Below the pieces are notes generated by a model. That model had not been told where the DNA came from. It saw only the letters and a list, made by a program, of their open reading frames with translations, and ran no database searches. This document shows, in pieces, positions 57,731-64,000 of a DNA stretch of 64,000 nt; position 1 is the first letter of the stretch, and every line of letters begins with the position of its first letter. The DNA lies in contig NZ_CP021081.1 in NCBI RefSeq assembly GCF_003444775.1, positions 30,001 through 94,000 of the forward strand. The letters are read 5' to 3'. Source of the stretch: Deinococcus ficus. GTDB taxonomy: Bacteria > Deinococcota > Deinococci > Deinococcales > Deinococcaceae. The translations under genes and the position numbers were made by a program.

Positions 57731-58147
57731 ATGCCTTACAAGAGACTCAGCGAGCAGGTCCGTGAACTCACCAACCCCCAGCGCAGCGATTCGTTCATCA
57801 AACTCTTCCGTGAAGCGGTCCGGGAGGGCAAGATCGAAGGCGCGTACCTGCCCGAGCGTTTTACGCTGCCCAAGGCGTTCACGAAGCGCGGCACGGAAGG
57901 CACGTACCAGCGTGACGCGAAGGAAATGCTGTTCGACGCCACCCCGAAGTTCGAGAAGTGGTTCGATCAGGTGAACCGGGATCTGGCCGTGTCCCGCCGC
58001 GGCAGCGCGCTGAAGCCCACCGCGGAGAACATCGAGGCCGGTCTGGTGGACTTCAAGGCCCTGGCGGCCGAGACCCGCAAGAAGATGCAGGCGAGTTACG
58101 AGAAGGGCCAGGCGCTCGGCAAGGGCCGCGCGAAGAGCCGCAAGTAA
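57731..58147 (+). CDS. Hypothetical basic protein
   Basis: 138 residues, not recognised. The sequence is hydrophilic and mostly helical: MPYKRLSEQVRELTNPQRS, LFREAVREGKIEGAYLPERF, DATPKFEKWFDQVNRDLAVS, with a strongly basic tail (KGQALGKGRAKSRK). No Cys, signal or membrane segment. The ATG has AAGGAG upstream and a promoter-like element about 80 bp away. The basic tail suggests contact with nucleic acid or ribosome, but that is only composition. It stands alone, followed by a GC-rich hairpin. Confidence 0.8.
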   Translation: MPYKRLSEQVRELTNPQRSDSFIKLFREAVREGKIEGAYLPERFTLPKAFTKRGTEGTYQRDAKEMLFDATPKFEKWFDQVNRDLAVSRRGSALKPTAENIEAGLVDFKALAAETRKKMQASYEKGQALGKGRAKSRK

Positions 58148-58160
58148 CCTCCCCTGGAAC

Positions 58161-58189
58161 GCCCGCCCCGGTCAGGTGCCGGGGCGGGC
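58161..58189. terminator. GC-rich hairpin after the hypothetical basic protein
   Basis: GCCCGCCCCGG (58161-58171) and CCGGGGCGGGC (58179-58189) form a perfect 11-bp stem, 7-nt loop, 14 bp after the stop. No T-run follows, so it may be an imperfect terminator. Confidence 0.55.
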
Positions 58190-58210
58190 GCTGTGCTGCG
58201 TGGGGGTGGG

Positions 58211-58216
58211 TATGCT
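58211..58216 (+). promoter_or_regulatory. -10 box of the CobW-like gene
   Basis: TATGCT, six nt before the ATG at 58223. Confidence 0.55.
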
Positions 58217-58222
58217 GTCCGG

Positions 58223-59203
58223 ATGACGTCTCCTGAGTCCGTGACGCCGGCCGTGCCGGACGAGCGCCTGCCCGTGATCGTGGTGGGCGGGTTTCTCGGG
58301 GCGGGGAAGACCACGCTGGTGAATCACCTGATCCGCAGCCTGCCGCACCGGCTGGGCGTGATCGTGAACGAGTTCGGTGCGGCCGGCGTGGACGGCAGCC
58401 TGATCGAGCGCCTGGAGGAGGACGTGCAGGAACTCACGGCCGGGTGCCTGTGCTGCACGGGCCGGGACGACCTGCTGCGCGCCCTGGTGGAGATCGCCCT
58501 GCGGGAGCAGAAGCCGGACGCGGTGATCGTGGAACTCAGCGGCGTGGCCGATCCCACGCCCGTCCTGACCACGCTGCTGGACCGCACGGTCCGCGCGGCG
58601 TTCCGCGTGGCGACCCTGGTGGGCGTGGTGGACGCCCGGCACGTGCGCCGGACACTGACGGACCACCCGGAGGCGGGGCGGCAGCTGGCGTACGCGAACG
58701 TGGTCGTGCTGAACAAGGTGGACCTCGCGGACCCGGCGGCGCTGGACCACGCCGAGGCACTGATCCGCAGCGTGAACCCGCTGGCGCGGGTGGTGCGGGT
58801 GGAGCAGGGGCAGGTGGACGCGGCGGCGCTGCTGGCCCGGCGGGACTTCGATCCGGCGGTGCTGGAGGACGCCGCGCCCGTGCAGCACACGCCGGGCGTG
58901 ACGTCGTTCACGCTGCGCGCGGATAGGGCGCTGGACCCGTACGCGTGGCAGCGGTTCATGACGTCGCACTTCCTGGCCCGGCCGGCGGAGGTGCTGCGCG
59001 TGAAGGGCTTCCTGAGCCTGCACGGGTACCCGCAGCGGGTGCTGTTCCAGGCGGTGCGGGACCTGTTCACCGCCGACGCCTGGGACGCCGCGGACGGCCG
59101 CAGCGAGCTGGTGGTGATCGGCCGGGGTCTGGACCGCGCAGAGTTCGAGGCGGGGTTCCTGGCGTGCCGGCTGCCGGACCCGGCGGACCTCATTCCCGAC
59201 TGA
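58223..59203 (+). CDS. CobW/COG0523-family metal-chaperone GTPase
   Basis: 326 residues. G1 [16 protein letters not shown], then IVNEFGAAGVDGSL, the metal-binding CxCC in TAGCLCCTGRDDL, SGVADPTPVL and VLNKVDLADP. The C-terminal CobW domain lies at about 230-315. COG0523 proteins deliver metals (zinc, cobalt or others) to client enzymes using GTP; which metal cannot be read here. Many are regulated by zinc uptake regulator Zur, but no Zur box was recognised. Leaderless start. A hot-dog thioesterase gene follows 35 bp on, with its own -10. Confidence 0.9.
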   Translation: MTSPESVTPAVPDERLPVIVVGGFLGAGKTTLVNHLIRSLPHRLGVIVNEFGAAGVDGSLIERLEEDVQELTAGCLCCTGRDDLLRALVEIALREQKPDAVIVELSGVADPTPVLTTLLDRTVRAAFRVATLVGVVDARHVRRTLTDHPEAGRQLAYANVVVLNKVDLADPAALDHAEALIRSVNPLARVVRVEQGQVDAAALLARRDFDPAVLEDAAPVQHTPGVTSFTLRADRALDPYAWQRFMTSHFLARPAEVLRVKGFLSLHGYPQRVLFQAVRDLFTADAWDAADGRSELVVIGRGLDRAEFEAGFLACRLPDPADLIPD

Positions 59204-59225
59204 GGGCCGGAGCGGGCGGCGTGGG

Positions 59226-59231
59226 TATGCT
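59226..59231 (+). promoter_or_regulatory. -10 box of the PaaI-like thioesterase gene
   Basis: TATGCT, six nt before the ATG at 59238; identical in sequence and placement to the box of the preceding gene. Confidence 0.5.
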
Positions 59232-59237
59232 GGGCGC

Positions 59238-59702
59238 ATGACGTTGCACCCGGACCTGAACTGGCCCACGCCTGAGGAAATGGCGCGCCTCTCCCCGCAG
59301 GAACTCGCGGCGCGTTTCGGGGGACTGTCCGGGACGCTGGGGGAGCGGCTGGGCGTGGAGTTCCTGAGCGTGGAACCGGCCCGGATCGTGGCGCGCATGC
59401 CGGTGGACGGCAACCGACAGCCGGCCGGGCGGCTGCACGGCGGGGCGAGCCTGGCGCTGGCGGAGGAACTGGCGAGCGTGGGCAGCTGGCTGAACCTGGA
59501 CCCGCTGCGGCAACTGGCGGTGGGCGTGGACCTGAACGCCACGCACGTGCGCGGCGTGACGGGCGGCTGGGTGACGGGCGAGGCGACCCTGACGTACCGG
59601 GGCCGGTCGCTGATGGTGTGGGCGGTGGAACTGCGCGACGAGCGGGGCCGGGTGACCAGCATGGCGCGCTGCACCTGCAACGTGATCAGCACCGGCGCCT
59701 GA
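59238..59702 (+). CDS. PaaI-family hot-dog thioesterase
   Basis: 154 residues. The fold signature is RLGVEFLSVEPARIVARMPV, then GRLHGGASLALAEELASVGS with the HGG and the acidic helix residue, and VGVDLNATHVRGVTGGWVTG. Likely hydrolyses aryl- or acyl-CoA or DHNA-CoA (a menaquinone-pathway step performed by such enzymes); by motif it could be the latter, but this is not certain. Leaderless start. Next gene is 145 bp away. Confidence 0.87.
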   Translation: MTLHPDLNWPTPEEMARLSPQELAARFGGLSGTLGERLGVEFLSVEPARIVARMPVDGNRQPAGRLHGGASLALAEELASVGSWLNLDPLRQLAVGVDLNATHVRGVTGGWVTGEATLTYRGRSLMVWAVELRDERGRVTSMARCTCNVISTGA

Positions 59703-59847
59703 CCCTCGGCGGCCCGTGTCCTTGAGGCTCCCCTGGGGTGGCGGGGGGGTGAGGGGAGCGTAAGGGCCGTGTCAGAGGCCCGCCCCTACGCTGAACCCTG
59801 CCCTGGACGAGCTTCCGACGCGTGCCCGGGCACTCGGGGTGCCCGCC

Positions 59848-60261
59848 ATGATGACCAGTTCCGCCGCCCACCGCCTGCCCCCCACCGACCTGCTCGACCC
59901 GGACGGGTTCGAGGACCCCTGCTTTCTGGTGGTGGATCACCTGGAGTTCGCGGACGTGTCCGCCGTACCGGAGGTGCAGGTGCTGGAGGGCGGGCAGGTG
60001 CTGACCTTCCGGTTCGGGAACGGGTACGGCGCGGTCGTGGCACGTCAGGATCACCTGCCGGCACTGACGGCGTTCGAGTTCTGCGTGCTGGACTGCACGC
60101 CCCCGGGCCTGCGGCCGACCTTCGACACGCCGGTCGCCTCGGCGCTGCTGGCGGGGCTGTCGCACGGGGCGGTGGGCGGGCTGCTGCGGCAGGCGCAGGC
60201 CCTGCCCCGGCACCCGGCGCTGCAGGCTGCGGACGCCGCCCTGCGGGACGAACTGTTCTGA
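59848..60261 (+). CDS. Conserved hypothetical protein
   Basis: 137 residues, not recognised. The middle alternates strands (VLEGGQVLTFRFGNGYGAVV, PALTAFEFCVLDCTPP) and the end is helical (ALLAGLSHGAVGGLLRQAQ). Two Cys lie in FCVLDC; no signal or membrane span. The start is probably the first of two adjacent ATGs; a GTG three codons earlier is in frame. TACGCT about 55 bp upstream could be a -10. Function unknown. Confidence 0.65.
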   Translation: MMTSSAAHRLPPTDLLDPDGFEDPCFLVVDHLEFADVSAVPEVQVLEGGQVLTFRFGNGYGAVVARQDHLPALTAFEFCVLDCTPPGLRPTFDTPVASALLAGLSHGAVGGLLRQAQALPRHPALQAADAALRDELF

Positions 60262-60283
60262 GATCCTCCGGGCGTCATGTTCC

Positions 60284-60307
60284 CGCGCCGGCCACGTGGC
60301 CGGCGCG
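60284..60307. promoter_or_regulatory. Perfect 24-bp palindrome upstream of penicillin acylase
   Basis: CGCGCCGGCCAC-GTGGCCGGCGCG, no mismatches. It sits 22 bp after the upstream stop and just ahead of the -10 box at 60314. No T-run, so either a hairpin terminator of poor quality or an operator covering the -35 position. Confidence 0.5.
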
Positions 60308-60313
60308 AACGCG

Positions 60314-60336
60314 TATGCTCTCCTGAACCAGGTTCA
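60314..60336 (+). promoter_or_regulatory. Penicillin acylase promoter (-10) and 13-bp palindrome
   Basis: TATGCT (60314-60319) followed by the palindrome TGAACC-A-GGTTCA (60324-60336) at the expected transcription start. A factor bound there would control the gene. Confidence 0.45.
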
Positions 60337-60358
60337 AAACAAGGCAGGAGGAACACGT

Positions 60359-62761
60359 ATGGCGACGGGAAGACGCGGCGCAGGCCGCCGGGTGGGATGG
60401 GTGGTGAGGGGGCTGCTGGGCCTGATCCTGGCCGTGGCGGCCGTGATCGGCGGGGCGTTCCTGTGGGTGCGGAGCACGGCGCTGCCGCGCGTGGCGGGCG
60501 CCGCGGTGGTGCAGGGCCTGTCCGGGCCGGTCACGGTCACGCGGGACCAGTGGGGCGTGCCGCACATCCGCGCGCAGGGCAGTGACGAGGACGCGGTGTT
60601 CGCGCTGGGGTTCGTGCACTGGCAGGACCGGGCGTGGCAGATGGACTTCCAGCGCCGCGTGGCCCAGGGGCGCCTGGCGGAGGTGCTGGGCGAGCCGGCC
60701 CTGGCGCAGGACCGGTTCCTGCGCATCTGGGGCTTCCAGCGGGCCGCCGAGTCGGCCCTGCCGGCCCTGTCGGACCGCTCCCGCCGCCTGATCCGGGCGT
60801 ACACCGCCGGCGTGAACGCCGCCATGCAGGAAGGGAAGACAGCGGTGGAGTTCCGGATCCTGGGCTACACCCCGGACGCATGGTCGGACGTGGACAGCGT
60901 GTCGTGGAGCAAGCTGATGGCCTTCGACCTGGGCGGCAACTACGACGAGGAACTGCTGGGCCGCCGCGTGGTGGACCGGCTGGGTGAGGCCGGGCTGAAC
61001 GAGGTGTTCCCGCCGTACCCGGAGGGCGCGCCCACCAACCTGAGCGCCGACGAGCTGCCACGCCCGGCGGCCCCGCCCGCGGGGCCGGCCGGCACCGGGG
61101 ATACGGCCCTGCTGCCGGAACGCACCGTGGAGACATTGCGCGCGCACCTCGCGGCGGCGCGGAGCCTGGGGATGGAACGGGTGCCCGGCAAGGGCAGCAA
61201 CGACTGGGTGATCGCCGGGAGCCGCACGGAAAGCGGGAAGCCGATCCTGGCGGACGACCCTCACCTGGCGCTGACCAGCCCCATGCTGTGGTACCTCGCG
61301 GACCTCCAGGGCCCGACCCTCAAGGCCATCGGCGCGAGCATCCCGGGCCTGCCGGCCATCGTGATCGGCCGCAACGAGCGCGTGGCGTGGGGGGTCACGA
61401 ACGTGAACCCGGACGTGCAGGACCTGTACTTGGAACCCGAGGGCACGCGCCTCACGCAGCGCACCGAGGTCATCAGGGTGAAGGGCAAACCGGACGTGCA
61501 ACTGGTCGTCCGCGAGAGCGCGCACGGGCCCGTCATCAGCGACGTGGCCGGCGAGGACGCCAGGGCCGCCGGGCCGACCGTGGCCCTGAAGTGGACGGCC
61601 CTGGCCCCCGGGGACACCACCATGGACGCCTTCCTGGGTCTGAACTACGCCGCTAACTGGGCGGACTTCACCCGGGCCCTGAGCGCCTACGTGGCGCCCA
61701 GCCAGAACTTCGTGTACGCCGACGTGGACGGCAACACCGGCTACTACGCGCCGGGCCGCATGCCGGTGCGCCGCGGCTGGGACGGCTCGCTGCCCGTGCC
61801 CGGGGACGGCAGCCGCGAGTGGCAGGGATTCATTCCCTTCGAGGACCTCCCGCACACCTTCAACCCGGCCGACGGGCTGGTCGTCACCGCGAACAACCGC
61901 GTGGTGCCCGGCAGCTACCCGTACGAGATCGGCAACATCCGCAACTGGGCCGAACCCTACCGCGCCCGGCGCATCACCGACCTGCTCACCGGCCGGCCCA
62001 CCGGCCTCACCCTGGACGACGTGAAACGCGTGCAGCTGGACACCGTCAGCCTGGTGTGGCAGGACCTGAAACCCCGGATGCTGGCCGCGACGCCCGACGG
62101 GGAATCCAGCCGCCGCGCGCTGGAACTGCTGCGCGGCTGGGACGGCAACCAGACGGTGGACAGCGTGCCCGCGCTGATCTTCGAGGCATGGCTGATGCAG
62201 TTGCAGAAACTCGCGCAGGACGAACTCGGCAACGAGCACGCCGTGAACAGCTTGGCCGTCCTGAACGCCCTGGACGGCGGCGGCCGCCTGTGCCAGGACG
62301 CCGCACGGCAGATCAGGGACTGCCCGCAACTGCTCACCGCCACCCTGCGGCAGGCCGTGACCGACCTGCAGGCCCGCCTGGGCGATGACCCCGCCGGCTG
62401 GACGTACGGCAAACTGCACCGCGTCGCCAGCGACCACCGCGCCTTCGGCAAGGTGAAGTACCTGCGGGACGTGTTCAACCACAGCGCCCCCACGCCCGGC
62501 GGCACGAACACCGTGAACGTCGCCCGGCCGGAGGCCGGCACCTTCCGCCAGACGCACGGCCCCAGCTACCGCCAGATCGTGGACCTCAGCGACCCCAACC
62601 GCAGCCTGTACATCGGCAGCCTCGGGCAGGGCGGCAGCCCCATCGGCCCGCACGCCAGCGACCAGCAGACCCTCTGGGCCCGCGGCGAGTACCTGCCCAT
62701 GAGCACCGACCCGAAAGACTGGGGCCCGACCCGGGTGATGACCCTGAACAGCCTGAAGTGA
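60359..62761 (+). CDS. Penicillin acylase-family N-terminal nucleophile hydrolase
   Basis: 800 residues. A basic start and a membrane/signal helix (about 15-38, GLLGLILAVAAVIGGAFLWV), then the acylase alpha part (TRDQWGVPHIRAQGSDEDAV, FALGFVHWQDRAWQMDFQRR). The self-cleavage Ser that becomes the beta-subunit N terminus is in GKGSNDWVIAG near residue 280. Family members deacylate beta-lactams, acyl-homoserine lactones or phenylacetyl amides; here the true substrate is unknown, and quorum quenching is a reasonable possibility. AGGAGG before the ATG. Behind two palindromes. A GC-rich hairpin follows. Confidence 0.92.
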   Translation: MATGRRGAGRRVGWVVRGLLGLILAVAAVIGGAFLWVRSTALPRVAGAAVVQGLSGPVTVTRDQWGVPHIRAQGSDEDAVFALGFVHWQDRAWQMDFQRRVAQGRLAEVLGEPALAQDRFLRIWGFQRAAESALPALSDRSRRLIRAYTAGVNAAMQEGKTAVEFRILGYTPDAWSDVDSVSWSKLMAFDLGGNYDEELLGRRVVDRLGEAGLNEVFPPYPEGAPTNLSADELPRPAAPPAGPAGTGDTALLPERTVETLRAHLAAARSLGMERVPGKGSNDWVIAGSRTESGKPILADDPHLALTSPMLWYLADLQGPTLKAIGASIPGLPAIVIGRNERVAWGVTNVNPDVQDLYLEPEGTRLTQRTEVIRVKGKPDVQLVVRESAHGPVISDVAGEDARAAGPTVALKWTALAPGDTTMDAFLGLNYAANWADFTRALSAYVAPSQNFVYADVDGNTGYYAPGRMPVRRGWDGSLPVPGDGSREWQGFIPFEDLPHTFNPADGLVVTANNRVVPGSYPYEIGNIRNWAEPYRARRITDLLTGRPTGLTLDDVKRVQLDTVSLVWQDLKPRMLAATPDGESSRRALELLRGWDGNQTVDSVPALIFEAWLMQLQKLAQDELGNEHAVNSLAVLNALDGGGRLCQDAARQIRDCPQLLTATLRQAVTDLQARLGDDPAGWTYGKLHRVASDHRAFGKVKYLRDVFNHSAPTPGGTNTVNVARPEAGTFRQTHGPSYRQIVDLSDPNRSLYIGSLGQGGSPIGPHASDQQTLWARGEYLPMSTDPKDWGPTRVMTLNSLK

Positions 62762-62776
62762 CCGCCCTCCTCGCTG

Positions 62777-62800
62777 CCCCCGGCCCCGCACGGCCGGGGG
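62777..62800. terminator. Hairpin after the penicillin acylase gene
   Basis: CCCCCGGCC (62777-62785) and GGCCGGGGG (62792-62800) form a perfect 9-bp stem with a 6-nt loop, 16 bp after the stop codon. No T-run. Confidence 0.5.
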
Positions 62801-62865
62801 TGGATGCGTCCCCTCCACGCCGTGAGAATGGCGGTTTTCTGAAATCGCCCCCCGGGCAGATGCTC

Positions 62866-62871
62866 TACACT
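62866..62871 (+). promoter_or_regulatory. -10 box of the DdrA-like gene
   Basis: TACACT, seven nt before the ATG at 62879. The usual Deinococcus radiation/desiccation response palindrome was not found by eye. Confidence 0.5.
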
Positions 62872-62878
62872 TCCCGGC

Positions 62879-63478
62879 ATGGCCGACCTCGACCGCGTCC
62901 GCGAAGCCCTGCGCGCCAGCATGACCGGCTGGGCGACCCTGGAAGTCCGGGGCGACCAGGCGCGCGTCACGCCCGCCCCCGACCTGGACGCCCTGAGCGC
63001 CCACCTGGACCGCGCCGACCCCACCTGGGCCCTGACCTGGGCGTGCGACAGCGTGCAGCCGCCCGTCGTGCGCGCCCACCTGCAACTCGGCGGCCTCACC
63101 CGCGAGGGCCTCGCCACCGCCCACACCCTCGCCGACGCGAAACTCGCCGCTCTGGCCGACGCCGCCCGCCTGTACGGCGTGGCGCCCGCCAGCGAAGGCC
63201 ACTGGGTCGAGTACGACCCGGACGACGGCGCCAACACCACCGACCTCGACGCCGAAGCGCCCCTGCCCACCGCGCCCAGCGCGCCGCCCCGCGTCACCGA
63301 ACCGCCCCGCGACCCGCAGATGGAAAAGGCCCGCCGGCACATTGAGGACCTCCTCGAACAGCTCAAGGTCGCCGGACGCGGCGGAGAGGCCGCCCGCATC
63401 CTCATGCGCGGGTACGGCGAGACCCTCGAGGAAAGCCGCGACATCTACAAGCGCCTCCAGACCCTCCTGAAAGGCTGA
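62879..63478 (+). CDS. DdrA/Rad52-like single-strand annealing protein (putative)
   Basis: 199 residues. The middle matches the Rad52/DdrA core pattern: WALTWACDSVQPPVVRAHLQ, LGGLTREGLATAH, then ADAKLAALADAARLYGV (in Rad52 proteins a strand with TREG, then A..AL.RAA..FGV) and HWVEYDPDDG. After an acidic/Pro linker, the C terminus HIEDLLEQLKVAGRGGEA and ESRDIYKRLQTLLKG resembles the end of DdrA. It is shorter at the N terminus than DdrA. A role in protecting or annealing DNA 3' ends is inferred. Leaderless start (TACACT seven nt upstream). A phosphoesterase gene follows 8 bp on. Confidence 0.6.
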   Translation: MADLDRVREALRASMTGWATLEVRGDQARVTPAPDLDALSAHLDRADPTWALTWACDSVQPPVVRAHLQLGGLTREGLATAHTLADAKLAALADAARLYGVAPASEGHWVEYDPDDGANTTDLDAEAPLPTAPSAPPRVTEPPRDPQMEKARRHIEDLLEQLKVAGRGGEAARILMRGYGETLEESRDIYKRLQTLLKG

Positions 63479-63486
63479 GCGGCCCC

Positions 63487-64000
63487 GTGCGCAAGTTCAT
63501 CGCCATCGGGGACGTCCACGCCGACTTCGACACCATGTGGGCGGCCCTGCGTGCCGCCAGCTGCGCGGACGCGCAGGGCCGCCCCACCCCGCCCGTCCAG
63601 GCCGGGCTGTTCCAGGTCGTCCTGATCGGCGACCTCGTCCACCCCAAGAACGAACGCGAGTACGCCCGCGTCGCCGGACTCCCCCGCTTCAACGCCAGCG
63701 ACCCCGACCACCTGACCCTCGCCGCCCGGGAACAGGCCCGGCAGCTCGACCGGCTGCGCGAGTACCAGCTTCAGGCGCCGCACGCCGTGCACATCCTGCT
63801 CGGCAACCACGACGACGCCGTGCTCCACCCCCGCTTCGTCCTTGGCACCAGCAGCGGCCTCAAACACGTGGAATTCGACCCCGCGCATGGCGGCGTGCCC
63901 CTCCCCGCCCACCTGCACGAGTGGATGAGCACCTTCCTGCGTGAACTGCGCGTCGGCAGCGCGGGCGGCGACCTGCACTTTGCGCACGTCAGCCCCCTCC
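63487..64000 (+). CDS. Metallophosphoesterase (PPP type), partial (cut by right edge)
   Basis: The first 171 residues of a calcineurin-like phosphoesterase: FIAIGDVHADFD, VVLIGDLVHPKNE and ILLGNHDDAVLHP supply the first three metal motifs; VHPKNE replaces the more usual VDRGP. A later FAHVSP may be the His motif. A GTG start is used; upstream of it only a weak AAAGG. It follows the DdrA-like gene by eight bases and may be in its operon. Substrate unknown; nucleic-acid ends or signalling nucleotides are possible. Confidence 0.8.
   Translation, partial: MRKFIAIGDVHADFDTMWAALRAASCADAQGRPTPPVQAGLFQVVLIGDLVHPKNEREYARVAGLPRFNASDPDHLTLAAREQARQLDRLREYQLQAPHAVHILLGNHDDAVLHPRFVLGTSSGLKHVEFDPAHGGVPLPAHLHEWMSTFLRELRVGSAGGDLHFAHVSPL

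Noticed and set aside
59769..60326. Alternative plus-strand frame over the hypothetical protein at 59848
   Set aside because: Gly/Arg-rich with no structure; the chosen frame has balanced composition.

Overview
The window is high-GC DNA from the main replicon of a Deinococcus species. The evidence is an HU protein with a low-complexity N-terminal extension, a PriA that has lost its helicase motifs, a YpdA-type bacillithiol disulfide reductase, a DdrA/Rad52-like protein, a CrtO-type ketocarotenoid cluster, and many start codons lying 6-9 nt behind a TANNNT box (the leaderless promoter arrangement described in Deinococcus). No rRNA, insertion sequence, prophage or CRISPR array is visible; one tRNA gene is present.

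Layout. 1-3 kb: end of an osmoprotectant ABC transporter operon, an HU gene, and a ThiF/MoeB-like gene divergent from plsY. 3.1-7.9 kb: a tightly overlapping operon plsY - TPR membrane protein - ubiX - ispD - ispE. 8-14.6 kb: fasciclin protein, VanW protein, ROK sugar kinase operon, FtsB/DivIC-like protein, pyrimidine-nucleoside phosphorylase and a Ca2+/H+ antiporter. 14.6-19.9 kb: a lexA - imuB-like - DUF6504 - dnaE2 mutagenesis operon with a perfect palindrome over the lexA start. 20-23.5 kb: a phosphatase-superfamily gene whose 3' end has been tandemly duplicated, then the clearest accessory region: a DUF4157 protein with an AT-rich, toxin-like C-terminal region followed by a small lipoprotein. 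23.5-37.7 kb: EF-G-like GTPase, a Pnkp-like kinase/phosphatase with an apparently dead kinase half, two tandem paralogous alpha/beta hydrolases, nitroreductase, a two-gene ABC exporter behind a TetR-type operator, ypdA, a second VanW protein, priA and an EamA transporter.

37.7-42 kb holds a three-gene operon (Roadblock/LC7 protein, membrane protein, coiled-coil protein) of unknown role; two of its proteins appear to share an N-terminal domain. 42.1-50.9 kb is a carotenoid cluster: crtB-crtI converge on an overlapping five-gene operon encoding a CrtO ketolase, a fused lycopene cyclase/CruF-type hydratase, an acyltransferase, a glycosyltransferase and a CrtD-like desaturase. Together they predict a keto, hydroxylated, glycosylated and possibly acylated carotenoid. 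51-56.3 kb: an SRPBCC - Zn alcohol dehydrogenase - SDR operon and an ABC exporter. 56.3-64 kb: tRNA-Arg(CCT), tsaE, a stand-alone Lrp ligand-binding domain, a Deinococcus-type hypothetical protein, a CobW GTPase, a hot-dog thioesterase, a penicillin acylase, a DdrA-like protein and a metallophosphoesterase cut by the right edge.

The most novel candidates are the Roadblock operon, the DUF4157 toxin-like pair and the carotenoid cluster with its fused cyclase/hydratase. Several proteins (PriA, ImuB-like, Pnkp-like, ROK, MoeB-like) have lost canonical catalytic or metal residues. Family assignments come from reading motifs by eye; no database search was run.
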